Source: Marinomonas rhizomae
GTDB taxonomy: Bacteria; Pseudomonadota; Gammaproteobacteria; Pseudomonadales; Marinomonadaceae
Reading direction: 5' to 3'
NCBI RefSeq assembly: GCF_024397855.1
Contig: NZ_CP073343.1
Span: forward strand, 3,286,001 to 3,350,000
Length of the DNA: 64,000 bases
Under the pieces are notes generated by a model. That model was not told the origin of the DNA. It searched no databases and saw only the letters and a program-made list of their open reading frames with translations. Made by a program: the position numbers and the translations under genes. Shown here piece after piece: positions 10,155 through 19,486 of the stretch. The stretch's first letter is position 1; each line of letters starts with the position of its first letter.

Positions 10155-12272
10155 TTATTGACCTATAACACCTACCACAGTAATACGTTTATGATCCGGC
10201 ACTTCTTGATAAGAAAGTACTGACATATTCACCATACCATAGCGCATAAAACGCGCCAACATAGGACGTATAGGAGCAGACACAATTAATATAGGAGTGT
10301 TTCCCATTGCCTCTTGCTGCTCGGCAGACTGACGCAAAGATGACTGTAACTGCTCTGCCATTTGCGGTTCTAAAATTAATGCCTCTTCATTTTTAATCCC
10401 AGACTGCTGGCTTTGCTGAACCGTCTGCATCAGCATTTTCTCTAATTGAGGCTCTAACGTTAACACAGGAATTTCCTCAACCCCATCAGCCAAGGTTTGA
10501 ATAATCAAACGTGATAATGATGTTCTCACTGCTGCAGTCAATATCATAGGATCTTGAGTCTTTGGTTGAACCCCCATAATTGATTCAGCAATCGTTCGCA
10601 TATCCCTTAACGGCACTCCCTCTATCAATAGATTCTGCAGTACTTTTAACAGAACACTCAAAGGCACCGTATTTGGCACCAACTCTTCTGCCAATTTGGG
10701 ATTGTACTGCTTCAGAAGACTCAACAGCTGCTGAACCTCATCATGACCAATCAATTCATAGGCATGTTTGTGCATAATCTGATTAATATGAGTCGCAACA
10801 ACCGTACTCACATCGACCACTGTGTAGCCATAAGTCTGTGCCTGATCTCTTTTCTTAGGATCAATCCAAACGGCATCTAAACCAAATGATGGATCTTTAC
10901 CTGCAATACCATCAATCGAACCAAATACCTGACCTGGATCGATTGCTAAATCTTTATCCGGATGAACTTCAGCTTCTGCCAAACTCACACCCATCAAGGT
11001 AACTCTGTAGGCATTCGGCATCAAATCTAAGTTATCCCGAATATGCACACTCGGCACCAAAAAACCTAAGTCTTGAGATAACTTACGACGCACACCTTTA
11101 ATTCTTGCAAGCAACTCACCACCCTGAGTTTTATCAACCAAAGGTATCAAACGATAACCCACTTCCAACCCAAGCATATCAACAGGAGCCACATCATCCC
11201 AACTCAGGTCTTTCACTTCAGCTGGAACTGGATTGTCTGCTGACGTTTTACCAGCACTTTTCGGCCCTTGCTTAGGTTTCTGCTTCTTACGATACTCAAG
11301 AAAATAGGCAAGACCACCCAAACATGCAGCCAAGGACAAGAATGAAAAATGCGGCATACCTGGAACGATCCCCATAATCGTCATCACACCAGCAGCTACA
11401 TACAGCGCTTTTGAGGAACCAAACATTTGGCGAACAATCTGTCCGCCCATATCACCCGTCTCGTTAACCCGAGTAACCATGATTGCAGCTGCAGTAGAAA
11501 GCATCAAAGAAGGAAGCTGAGCAACCAAGCCATCACCAATCGTCAACAATGAATAACGTTCGATAGCCTCTGTAAAAGAAAGGTCATGCTGCGCCATACC
11601 AATGGACAAACCACCAATGATATTAATACCCAGAATAAGCAGACCAGCAATAGCATCCCCTTTCACAAACTTCGAGGCACCATCCATAGAGCCATAAAAC
11701 TCAGCTTCGGAAGCAATCTCAGTACGACGCTGCTTAGCCTGATCTGCGTCGATCATGCCGGCATTTAGGTCGGCGTCAATTGCCATCTGCTTACCGGGCA
11801 TTGCATCCAAGGTAAAGCGCGCACTTACTTCCGAAATACGGCCAGCACCTTTGGTAACAACGGCAAAGTTAATAATCATCAGAATGGCAAAGACAACAAA
11901 ACCAACAACGTAGTTACCACCAATAACCACTTCACCGAAAGCTTGAATAACCTTACCGGCCGCATCACCACCCTCATGACCATTCAATAACACCACGCGA
12001 GTTGACGCTACGTTAAGCGCCAATCGCATTAATGTAGATACTAGAAGAACAGTAGGGAACACAGCAAAATCTAAAGGCCGCATGGAATAGATAGCGACCA
12101 AAAGCACAACAATGGCTAAGGCAATATTAAAAGTAAAAAGGACATCCAATAAAAAAGCAGGAATAGGTAAAATCATCATCGCTAACAGCGACAACAACAA
12201 AATAGGAATACCTAAATTCCCACTTAAAATCCCTTGAACCTGCCCAGTAAGTCGGCCGCGGTCAAAATTCAC
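10155..12272 (-). CDS. flhA: FlhA, flagellar export gate protein
   Basis: This 705-residue protein is the normal family length. The N-terminal half holds about eight membrane segments and the FHIPEP signature region (RISEVSARFTLDAMPGKQMA then DADLNAGMIDADQAKQRR). The C-terminal half is the cytoplasmic docking platform for chaperone-substrate complexes. FlhA forms a nine-membered ring and uses the proton gradient to drive export. The start is a GTG with AAGGA upstream, 37 bp after flhB. Confidence 0.97.
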   Translation of the reverse strand: MNFDRGRLTGQVQGILSGNLGIPILLLSLLAMMILPIPAFLLDVLFTFNIALAIVVLLVAIYSMRPLDFAVFPTVLLVSTLMRLALNVASTRVVLLNGHEGGDAAGKVIQAFGEVVIGGNYVVGFVVFAILMIINFAVVTKGAGRISEVSARFTLDAMPGKQMAIDADLNAGMIDADQAKQRRTEIASEAEFYGSMDGASKFVKGDAIAGLLILGINIIGGLSIGMAQHDLSFTEAIERYSLLTIGDGLVAQLPSLMLSTAAAIMVTRVNETGDMGGQIVRQMFGSSKALYVAAGVMTIMGIVPGMPHFSFLSLAACLGGLAYFLEYRKKQKPKQGPKSAGKTSADNPVPAEVKDLSWDDVAPVDMLGLEVGYRLIPLVDKTQGGELLARIKGVRRKLSQDLGFLVPSVHIRDNLDLMPNAYRVTLMGVSLAEAEVHPDKDLAIDPGQVFGSIDGIAGKDPSFGLDAVWIDPKKRDQAQTYGYTVVDVSTVVATHINQIMHKHAYELIGHDEVQQLLSLLKQYNPKLAEELVPNTVPLSVLLKVLQNLLIEGVPLRDMRTIAESIMGVQPKTQDPMILTAAVRTSLSRLIIQTLADGVEEIPVLTLEPQLEKMLMQTVQQSQQSGIKNEEALILEPQMAEQLQSSLRQSAEQQEAMGNTPILIVSAPIRPMLARFMRYGMVNMSVLSYQEVPDHKRITVVGVIGQ

Positions 12273-12309
12273 ACGACATCCTTATTGGAAGAAAAGCTAT
12301 AAAACATGA

Positions 12310-13446
12310 TTAACTACCGTCCCACTGAAATTCATCAGGCACATCTAAGTTTGGCATCGCTTCTGGGTGTGGCGCCCCCATGCGAGCATTGCGCAATTGA
12401 TACACATAAGCCAACAGTTGTGCCACCACTTTAAACAAACCCTCTGGTATCTCATCACCGATCTCAGTATGGTGATATATTGCCCTTGCTAATGCGGGCG
12501 ATTGTATCACAGGGATATCATAGTGATTGCCGACTTCACGAATTTTCAATGCAATAAAATCGCCACCTTTGGCGAGCATCACAGGCGCAACACCGCCAGT
12601 TTGATCGTATTTTAGAGCTACGGAAAAATGTGTTGGGTTAGTAATAATAACATCCGCATTTGGCACATCAGACATCATGCGATTCATCGCAGCTTGCCGC
12701 TGCAACTGACGAATTCGACCTCGAACTAGAGGATCACCTTCTTGCTGCTTATATTCATCCTTCACTTCTTGCTTAGTCATTTTTAACTTTTCTTTGTGTG
12801 ACCATACCTGAAAAGGCACATCAATTGCCGCAATCAACGCCAAAGCAAGCGTCACAAAGACGAAAGACCAAATAACAATATCAATACCATGAGCAATAGC
12901 CAGCTCTATAGACTGGAAAGTTAATCCAAGCGTTTCAGGCAAAAAATAATTCACCACCAACACAGAAATAACACCAACCAACGTCACTTTAGCAATAGAC
13001 TTTAAAAGCTCCACCAAAGACTGAACGGAAAACATTCGTTTAAGACCTGCTATTGGGCTCATTTTACTGAGCTTTGGCGTCAAAGGCTCCCAAGCGAAAT
13101 TCAAACCACCGAGAGCAATACTACCGATAATGCCAGCAGCGGCCAAAACAGACATCAACAAGACCATAGAATCCATCATAGCAACGACGGACTCATAGAG
13201 ATGAAAAACCATGCGATTTAAATCAAATACATCCGATCTATCAACAAGAAAGTTAAAGTCAAATAAAACGGCTAAGTCACGCACAAGTAAAGTGCCTGTC
13301 CCGTATATAGTTGCAGCAGCAACAATCAACAAAAGAGCAGAACTTAGATCTTTAGAACGGGGGAGATTACCTTTATTCCGAGCATCCTGAAGCTTCTTAC
13401 TACTGGCACTTTCCGTCTTTTCGCTACCGTCTTCATTCTCAGCCAT
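12310..13446 (-). CDS. flhB: FlhB, flagellar export switch protein
   Basis: This 378-residue protein has a charged N-terminus, four membrane segments and a cytoplasmic domain with the self-cleaving NPTH motif at residues 270-273. Cleavage between Asn and Pro, together with FliK, changes export from rod/hook to filament proteins. The linker KMTKQEVKDEYKQQEGDP is typical. The start overlaps fliR by 8 bp, giving coupled translation, and flhA follows. Confidence 0.97.
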   Translation of the reverse strand: MAENEDGSEKTESASSKKLQDARNKGNLPRSKDLSSALLLIVAAATIYGTGTLLVRDLAVLFDFNFLVDRSDVFDLNRMVFHLYESVVAMMDSMVLLMSVLAAAGIIGSIALGGLNFAWEPLTPKLSKMSPIAGLKRMFSVQSLVELLKSIAKVTLVGVISVLVVNYFLPETLGLTFQSIELAIAHGIDIVIWSFVFVTLALALIAAIDVPFQVWSHKEKLKMTKQEVKDEYKQQEGDPLVRGRIRQLQRQAAMNRMMSDVPNADVIITNPTHFSVALKYDQTGGVAPVMLAKGGDFIALKIREVGNHYDIPVIQSPALARAIYHHTEIGDEIPEGLFKVVAQLLAYVYQLRNARMGAPHPEAMPNLDVPDEFQWDGS

Positions 13447-14221
13447 TTAAACGAATCCCCCATGTTGTCTGCATCCAGTCAATCATCTCTCCGAAAAACA
13501 ACAAGTAGATATTCAAGAAGTCATCTAACATAATCCAGAAAAAGAACAAAGAAAATAACATTATGATTGGGAACCCTAACGCAAAAACATTCAATTGCGG
13601 AGATGCTTTGGCCACGACACCGAAAGACAAGTTAATCACCAATACAGCAACAGCCAAAGGCATTACAATCAGTAGTGCCTTTTCAAACATCCAACCACCA
13701 AGTAATACTAGCTGCCAATAACGCTGACTATCAAATCCTCCCCCAATTGGCCAATAGGTAAAACTTTCAACTAGGTACTCTATCATCACCAAGTGGCCAT
13801 TCGTTCCCAAAAAAGCCAGCGACACCATGGATAAATAATACTGACCAAGCGTCGCAACAGAAATACCATTGGCAGGGTCATTAGACATCGCAAAACCCAA
13901 GCCAGCCTTCATCGCGGCCAACTGCCCCGCAAGTGAAAACAACTGAAACAAGATAGTAACCACAAAACCAAGCACAAAACCAATGACCAATTGCTCAGCA
14001 ATCAACACAATGTAAGCTGGAGAGATAGGATCATAATTTGGCACATCAATTACAGGAGTAACAATGACGGCAACAAGAAAGGAAAAAGCAATACGTACTC
14101 GAGGACTAACTAAGCGACTACCAAATAAAGGCAGTGCCATAAAAAAAGCCCCAATCCGAAAAAAAGGCAAAAGAAAACTAATCGTCAAGCCCAGCAGCTG
14201 ATCAGGATGAAGCTCTAACAT
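13439..14221 (-). CDS. fliR: FliR, flagellar export apparatus membrane protein
   Basis: This 260-residue hydrophobic protein has about six membrane segments and FliR landmarks such as FFRIGAFFMALPLFG, QLVIGFVLGFV and MSNDPANG. With FliP and FliQ it forms the helical export-gate core inside the MS ring. The ATG shares one base with the fliQ stop, and the gene overlaps flhB by 8 bp. Tight spacing through fliOPQR-flhB supports one operon. Confidence 0.96.
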   Translation of the reverse strand: MLELHPDQLLGLTISFLLPFFRIGAFFMALPLFGSRLVSPRVRIAFSFLVAVIVTPVIDVPNYDPISPAYIVLIAEQLVIGFVLGFVVTILFQLFSLAGQLAAMKAGLGFAMSNDPANGISVATLGQYYLSMVSLAFLGTNGHLVMIEYLVESFTYWPIGGGFDSQRYWQLVLLGGWMFEKALLIVMPLAVAVLVINLSFGVVAKASPQLNVFALGFPIIMLFSLFFFWIMLDDFLNIYLLFFGEMIDWMQTTWGIRLNG

Positions 14222-14490
14222 CAGCCTATTATCATAGGAATATTAATGAACAAATTGGTCGTGAAATCCGTCAACTTCATCAATATCCACGGCCCCAATT
14301 GCATAATGACTAAAATTGTTACGATCAATCTAGGCAAAAAAGACAAAGTTTGCTCGTTTATCTGTGTTGCAGCCTGAAACACACTCACAATAAGCCCCAC
14401 AATCAGGCTGGGTACCATCACCACCCCAACAATCAAAACAATGAGATAAAAACCTTGTCCGTATAAATCTAACACTACTTGAGGATTCAT
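14221..14490 (-). CDS. fliQ: FliQ, flagellar export apparatus membrane protein
   Basis: This 89-residue protein starts MNPQVVLDLYGQGFYLIVLI at ATG 14490, the usual family length. The longer frame (to 14538) overlaps the end of fliP and lacks a family match. It has two membrane helices with ATQINEQTLSFLP between them, a FliQ hallmark. It joins FliP and FliR in the export gate. It lies 2 bp after fliP and overlaps fliR by one base. Confidence 0.96.
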   Translation of the reverse strand: MNPQVVLDLYGQGFYLIVLIVGVVMVPSLIVGLIVSVFQAATQINEQTLSFLPRLIVTILVIMQLGPWILMKLTDFTTNLFINIPMIIG

Positions 14491-14492
14491 AG

Positions 14493-15230
14493 TTAAATCC
14501 CGAAACTCGCAGCCAACGTACCCATAATCATAGACCAACCATCAACCATAACAAAAAGCATGATTTTAAAAGGTAGCGAGATAATAACTGGCGACAACAT
14601 CATCATACCCATTGCCATTAAAACACTGGCCACCACCATGTCGACGATCAGAAACGGAATAAAAATCATAAAACCAATTTGAAAAGCTGTTTTAAGCTCG
14701 CTTGTCACAAAAGCAGGCATCAGGATAGTAAACGGCAAAGTATCCATTGACTGAATAGTCCCCTCCCTACCTGCTAACTTAACAAAAAGAGCAATATCAT
14801 CTTCTCGGGTTTGAGCCAACATAAAGTCCCGTATAGGCACAGAGGCCGCTTCAACAGCCTGCACAGATGTCATTTCTTCTTTTAAGTATGGCTGCAATGC
14901 AACCTCATTCACTCTATCTAACGTTGGCGTCATGATGAATAAGGTTAAAAACAAAGCCATACCAATCATAATTTGATTAGACGGTGTTTGTTGCAAACCA
15001 ATGGCCTGACGCAAAATAGACAACACTATAATAATTCGAGTAAAAGCCGTCATCATCATTAAGGCCGCAGGCAGAAGTGTCAAAGCCGTCATGATAAATA
15101 GGATTTGTAACGAAACACTGTAGTCTTGACTACCATCGGCATTTGTTACAACTTTTACTGCAGGTAATCCGACCTCAGCCCACGACAAAGTGGGTAACAA
15201 TAACAACAGAATCAGGCCAAAACGAATCAT
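14493..15230 (-). CDS. fliP: FliP, flagellar export apparatus membrane protein
   Basis: This 245-residue protein has a cleavable signal sequence ([18 protein letters not shown]), about four membrane segments, and conserved FliP stretches such as [20 protein letters not shown] and [17 protein letters not shown]. Five copies form the core of the export gate. It overlaps fliO by 4 bp and precedes fliQ. Confidence 0.97.
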   Translation of the reverse strand: MIRFGLILLLLLPTLSWAEVGLPAVKVVTNADGSQDYSVSLQILFIMTALTLLPAALMMMTAFTRIIIVLSILRQAIGLQQTPSNQIMIGMALFLTLFIMTPTLDRVNEVALQPYLKEEMTSVQAVEAASVPIRDFMLAQTREDDIALFVKLAGREGTIQSMDTLPFTILMPAFVTSELKTAFQIGFMIFIPFLIVDMVVASVLMAMGMMMLSPVIISLPFKIMLFVMVDGWSMIMGTLAASFGI

Positions 15231-15649
15231 TGGGCACCCTCATTGTTGTTCTTATTGTCATTAGAGCTTTCTCTATCCACTTCGTCCATCATAGAAGCAA
15301 ACGATTTCCCCTTTGACGGAAAGCTTCTCAAATGACTAATAGAATGAGCAGTCACACCAATTAATAGGCGCTCCCCTTCAACCTCAACAAGCATCAATTT
15401 TTCTTTTGTGCCTAAAGATTGGACATTTACAATCTTAATATCCGACTGACCCAGTTTCATTTGAGCAAACTGAAAGCGTTTCATTAACCAAAGGCAAGCA
15501 GGTATAAAAGCAATAACGAAAATTAACGAAACCACCACTTTCCAAATAGAGGAAGTAACAGAAACATCTTGCACACCAGCGGCCTGCAAATAAGGAACGG
15601 CCATACAAAGCATGGCCATAAAGACATAACGATTAAAAGAAAAATTCAA
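15227..15649 (-). CDS. fliO: FliO, flagellar export gate assembly protein
   Basis: This 140-residue protein has a signal/membrane segment at about 8-24, a second membrane segment at about 35-57, and a small basic cytoplasmic domain containing [27 protein letters not shown], written in the family as a GxKExLxLVEVGGxxLLIGVT-like pattern. FliO helps FliP assemble and is the least conserved fliOPQR product. It lies 6 bp after fliN and overlaps fliP by 4 bp. The call rests on both position and motif. Confidence 0.93.
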   Translation of the reverse strand: MNFSFNRYVFMAMLCMAVPYLQAAGVQDVSVTSSIWKVVVSLIFVIAFIPACLWLMKRFQFAQMKLGQSDIKIVNVQSLGTKEKLMLVEVEGERLLIGVTAHSISHLRSFPSKGKSFASMMDEVDRESSNDNKNNNEGAQ

Positions 15650-15655
15650 TGGGCA

Positions 15656-16117
15656 CTACTTCAGTCGTCTAATACGCTCACTAGGACTTACAACATCCGT
15701 TAAACGAATACCGTACTTATCATTCACTACAACCACTTCACCATGCGCAATCAATGTGCCGTTTACAAGCACATCAAGAGGCTCGCCAGCGAAACGATCA
15801 AGCTCAACAACAGACCCTTGTGTTAACTGCATTAGGTTTCGGATTGCTATCTCGGTATTCCCTAACTCCATAGAAAGAACAACCGGGATATCCATGATTA
15901 AATCGAGATCAGAACCGACACCACCGCTAGGCACAGAAGGATTAGTCAGGTTCTCTAACTTAACAGGCTCAACTTTCTGCTCAGACATTGCAGCAGCCCA
16001 TTCATCTTCTATTTCTTCGTCGCCATCTGTTTCACCCGCTTCAGACATTGCTGCAGCCCATTCATCGGCCAAATCTTCGTCCATGCCTGCTGCGTCTGGA
16101 TTTTGTTCTTCTGCCAT
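15656..16117 (-). CDS. fliN: FliN, flagellar motor switch C-ring protein with duplicated N-terminal motif
   Basis: This 153-residue protein ends in a SpoA-like domain (about 70-150: IMDIPVVLSMELGNTEIAIR, then VVNDKYGIRLTDVV). It forms the lower C-ring with FliM and docks FliH/FliI. The acidic N-terminal extension contains DEWAAAMSE twice, at residues 18-26 and 38-46, where FliN of relatives usually carries one such motif. The two copies share most codons, indicating an internal duplication. The gene lies 1 bp after fliM. Confidence 0.96.
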   Translation of the reverse strand: MAEEQNPDAAGMDEDLADEWAAAMSEAGETDGDEEIEDEWAAAMSEQKVEPVKLENLTNPSVPSGGVGSDLDLIMDIPVVLSMELGNTEIAIRNLMQLTQGSVVELDRFAGEPLDVLVNGTLIAHGEVVVVNDKYGIRLTDVVSPSERIRRLK

Positions 16118-16118
16118 G

Positions 16119-17093
16119 TTACTTAGTCACCTTCGCCTTAAAACTTTCTTCCATTTGTACTGAATAGCGCTCGTCACTGACGCCCAATTTACCTTTAAAC
16201 GTTGGTATGCCATTCGCTCGAACCGTGACAAACTCCGGCATCTCTATCGGTATAATATCACCCGCTTTGAACTTTAATACCTCGCCCAAAGAAATTTTTC
16301 TATTCGCCACATTCACCGACAAATTCACACTAATGTCTTTGACATCTTGTTCTAATGACTTACCCCAGCGATCATCTTTTTCATCAACATCACTTTGAAC
16401 CCCCGCATCAAGTAGCTCGCGAACAGGCTCAATCATAGAGTAAGGTAAAGTAATATGCAGCTCACCGCCACCACCGTCCAATTCAATATGAAAAGTAGAA
16501 ACGACGACAACCTCACTTGGACTAACAATATTAGCCATTGCAGGGTTTACTTCTGAACTAATATATTCCAATTCTAACTTTAATACAGGCGCCCAAGCTT
16601 CCGTTAAATCTTTAAAAACTTGCTCAAGCATCAACTGTACAATACGAATTTCAGTTGGCGTAAATTCACGACCTTCGATTTTCGCATGACGCCCGTCACC
16701 ACCAAAGAAGTTGTCTACTAACTTAAAAACCAATTTAGCATCAAGAATAAAAAGTGCGGTACTTCTTAATGGCCTGAATTTCACCAAGTTCAAACTAGTG
16801 GGTACATAAAGCGTATGGACATATTCACCAAACTTCATCACCTGTAGACCACCAGATGACACATCTGCGGTACGACGAAGCATATTAAACAAACTGATAC
16901 GCGTATAACGAGCAAAACGTTCGTTTATCATTTCCAAGGTGGGCATACGCCCACGCACAATACGTTCTTGGCTGGTAATGTCATAAGATGCCACACCATT
17001 GGCATCTCGATTGTCTTCATCCGCGGGCTTTTCATCGGCACCATGTAAAAGCGCATCGATTTCATCCTGCGATAACAGATCTTGAGCTGACAT
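16119..17093 (-). CDS. fliM: FliM, flagellar motor switch protein
   Basis: This 324-residue protein starts with the CheY-P-binding peptide LLSQDEIDALLHG. A CheC-like middle domain follows (about 45-230, with GGDGRHAKIEGREFTPTE), and then a C-terminal SpoA domain that pairs with FliN. CheY-P binding at the N-terminus tilts the C-ring and reverses rotation. fliL ends 3 bp upstream and fliN begins 1 bp downstream. Confidence 0.97.
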   Translation of the reverse strand: MSAQDLLSQDEIDALLHGADEKPADEDNRDANGVASYDITSQERIVRGRMPTLEMINERFARYTRISLFNMLRRTADVSSGGLQVMKFGEYVHTLYVPTSLNLVKFRPLRSTALFILDAKLVFKLVDNFFGGDGRHAKIEGREFTPTEIRIVQLMLEQVFKDLTEAWAPVLKLELEYISSEVNPAMANIVSPSEVVVVSTFHIELDGGGGELHITLPYSMIEPVRELLDAGVQSDVDEKDDRWGKSLEQDVKDISVNLSVNVANRKISLGEVLKFKAGDIIPIEMPEFVTVRANGIPTFKGKLGVSDERYSVQMEESFKAKVTK

Positions 17094-17096
17094 AAT

Positions 17097-17606
17097 TTAT
17101 TGCATCACAAAGTTAGTAAATAACACGGCATCAATTCCCCCTTGACCAGTTTCCTGCTCAAGAATGCCATTGATTGCATCAAGAGACGCCTGCTTCAAAG
17201 CCGCTTTCCCGTCCGCGGATTGCAATTCTGCAAATGATTGGCTAGAAAAAAGCAAAACTAGACTGTTACGTATAAGCGGCATATGAAGCGTCACAGCATC
17301 TATTTGAGCTGTATTTTTTGACTTAACAGACATATTTAACTGTACGTAACGCTGACGACCATCAACCATAAAATCGATAATAAACGCAGGATCTAAGGCT
17401 AAATACGTGGAGGGCTCATTAGCTAGCGCCGCTTCTGCGGACTCTGCTGAATCACCAGCATCATCAGACCCACTAAAAAATAGGAAGTAAGCCGCGGCAC
17501 CGCCGCCAACCAAAACCAAGACAAGAAGAACAATGATAATAAGCTTTTTCTTACCACCAGATTTTCCCTCTTCTGCACCGATATCCAAACCGTCTTCTTC
17601 AGCCAT
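17097..17606 (-). CDS. fliL: FliL, flagellar stator-associated membrane protein
   Basis: This 169-residue protein starts at ATG 17606 (MAEEDGLDIGAEEGKSGGKK), with AAGG nine bases upstream. A TTG eight codons earlier has no clear site. There is one membrane helix (about 24-44) and a periplasmic SPFH-like FliL domain (YLALDPAFIIDFM, RYVQLNMSVKS). FliL rings surround and activate stator units. It begins the fliLMNOPQR-flhB run after a 117-bp gap from fliK. Confidence 0.95.
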   Translation of the reverse strand: MAEEDGLDIGAEEGKSGGKKKLIIIVLLVLVLVGGGAAAYFLFFSGSDDAGDSAESAEAALANEPSTYLALDPAFIIDFMVDGRQRYVQLNMSVKSKNTAQIDAVTLHMPLIRNSLVLLFSSQSFAELQSADGKAALKQASLDAINGILEQETGQGGIDAVLFTNFVMQ

Positions 17607-17641
17607 ATTCACAAACCTTAGGTGTATCAAATTCTTTATAC

Positions 17642-17660
17642 AGAGCGATAATAACGCTCT
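17642..17660 (-). other. Hairpin in the fliK-fliL gap
   Basis: AGAGCG and CGCTCT flank a seven-base AT loop in the 117-bp space between fliK and fliL. No T-run follows on the minus strand, so it does not look like an intrinsic terminator. It may be an RNA processing or stabilising hairpin that lets fliL onward be expressed differently from fliK. Function is not shown by sequence. Confidence 0.4.
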
Positions 17661-17723
17661 TATGCATTAACAAGCTTCTATTCTACAAAGAATCAAACAT
17701 AGCACCATCAATTTCTCAAAAGT

Positions 17724-19433
17724 TTAAGCATAGTAATCAACACCAGATGCTGAAACATACGATAAATTACTCTGGATCGGCTCTTCATCAATATCATCAT
17801 TACCAGCAATACCTCCTTGAGACGAGCCCCCATTACGATTATTAGCTCTATCCTGTGCGCCTGAAGTGTCTTGTTGCGAGACATCAACATCAGCTCGACT
17901 TAAATCCATTCCTTGCTGAGCAAGCATTTCCCTCAGACGCCCCATTTGTCCTTCCAGTAAGTCTCTCGCTTGTGGCGTCGCAGCAACAAAACTTATTTGT
18001 GTATTAGAATCACTGTCGACCGAGACTTTAACCGTTAAACTACCTAATTCAGGTGGGTCTAAGCGAATATGCGCCGTATGACCACCATCACGGGCAATCC
18101 AAGCAACCTTCTGAGTCATCTCATTGGCCCACCCTGGATGACCAGGCGGCAAACTCATTGCCAAGTTATTGGCTTGAGGATTAGACATTGAAGCATTAAG
18201 AGCCGCAGCGGCAGCAGGGCGATTAACGTTATTATGCAATGAACTGTTTAAACCACCAGATGAACTATCATCACCTAGAGCCCCATCAATTTGCGCCGTC
18301 ATTCGGCTAAGCATGGCTTCATGTTCTTTTTTACGCAACTCAATCGGCTCATTAATTAAGATACCATCTTCACTCAAAAGAGATTCTGCGGAATCTAAAT
18401 CCACATCGCCTGATAATGAAGTTTCACCACTTGCCAGCAAAGCAGACGGCAATGCTTCGGAACGCCCTTGCTTATCAAGGGTAGCAGCGATCACACCAGC
18501 AGCAACCGTCGTTTTTGCTGCATCAAGTGCAACATTGCCTCCTGGTTCAGCTGTCGCCCCCTTCATTCCTGCCCCCCCCATCTGAGACAAGACCCAAGAC
18601 AGCTCACTTTCTTCTCCATCAGCTATTTCATCAGTAAAAGGATCAATACTATCCGCTGAAGCCTTGTCAGATAACGCAACTAAAGTCGATGGTGTAGTAT
18701 TTTCAACAATATCACTAGAGCCACTACGCTTGATAGAACTCAAACCAACCACACCACCTTCAACTGTAGCGTCCCCAGAAACAGTAGCGCCACCGGAAAG
18801 CGCAGCACCTTCGGAAAGTATAACGCCCGAAAGAGCCTCTGCACTCTCTTCACCTGCAGGTACATCAACAGCACCAGAGCCTTTCGCCAAAGTATTGTGT
18901 GATGAAACAGGAATATTTACAGCATCTCGGGGGAAAGCTATCTCTTGGGAATCAGTCGAATTAAGCTGATTTGAAGGCTCGACAGATGATCCATCTAATT
19001 CTGCTGATAGAGCAATTGAAGAAGCCTTACCTTCACCATCAGACGCATCAACAGCAACAGATGAGTCTTCAACAGGTAAGCCTTCGCCTTCTTGCTGCAA
19101 AGCGTTGCCGCTATCGCTCACTGCCGTATTACTTTTTTCAGTAGTTAAGCTACTGTCGGCAGACTCTAATTTCGATACTGAGCCTTTCTCTTTAGCACTA
19201 ACAGAAGTGCTGCTTTTATCTGCCACCTTGTTGCTTGTAGTTGAGGGAGATGCAGCAGAGGAAGTCGACGAAGTCTCAGCATTTGATGCTTTTTTAGAGC
19301 TGACTGCTTCTCTTGCTTTATTAAAATCACTCGCAAAATCAGCGCCATTACTAGAGGGAGACTTAGTAAAAACAGGTTTTTTAGGTGGAACACCTGAAGG
19401 TAAAGACAATATTGAATTTGAATCTGTGCGCAT
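17724..19433 (-). CDS. fliK: FliK, flagellar hook-length control protein
   Basis: This 569-residue protein starts at ATG 19433, five bases after a strong GGAGG; the TTG upstream overlaps that site and is rejected. The N-terminal 370 residues are low-complexity (Ser, Ala, Asp, Glu and Val rich). The C-terminal Flg_hook domain has GHTAHIRLDPPELGSLTVKV and LREMLAQQGMDLS. FliK is exported as a molecular ruler and switches FlhB specificity. It follows the phosphatase gene by 53 bp. Confidence 0.93.
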   Translation of the reverse strand: MRTDSNSILSLPSGVPPKKPVFTKSPSSNGADFASDFNKAREAVSSKKASNAETSSTSSAASPSTTSNKVADKSSTSVSAKEKGSVSKLESADSSLTTEKSNTAVSDSGNALQQEGEGLPVEDSSVAVDASDGEGKASSIALSAELDGSSVEPSNQLNSTDSQEIAFPRDAVNIPVSSHNTLAKGSGAVDVPAGEESAEALSGVILSEGAALSGGATVSGDATVEGGVVGLSSIKRSGSSDIVENTTPSTLVALSDKASADSIDPFTDEIADGEESELSWVLSQMGGAGMKGATAEPGGNVALDAAKTTVAAGVIAATLDKQGRSEALPSALLASGETSLSGDVDLDSAESLLSEDGILINEPIELRKKEHEAMLSRMTAQIDGALGDDSSSGGLNSSLHNNVNRPAAAAALNASMSNPQANNLAMSLPPGHPGWANEMTQKVAWIARDGGHTAHIRLDPPELGSLTVKVSVDSDSNTQISFVAATPQARDLLEGQMGRLREMLAQQGMDLSRADVDVSQQDTSGAQDRANNRNGGSSQGGIAGNDDIDEEPIQSNLSYVSASGVDYYA

Positions 19434-19486
19434 AATTTCCTCCAACGATAAAGAAAACCATGCAATAGAGAGGCCAACACCACTAA

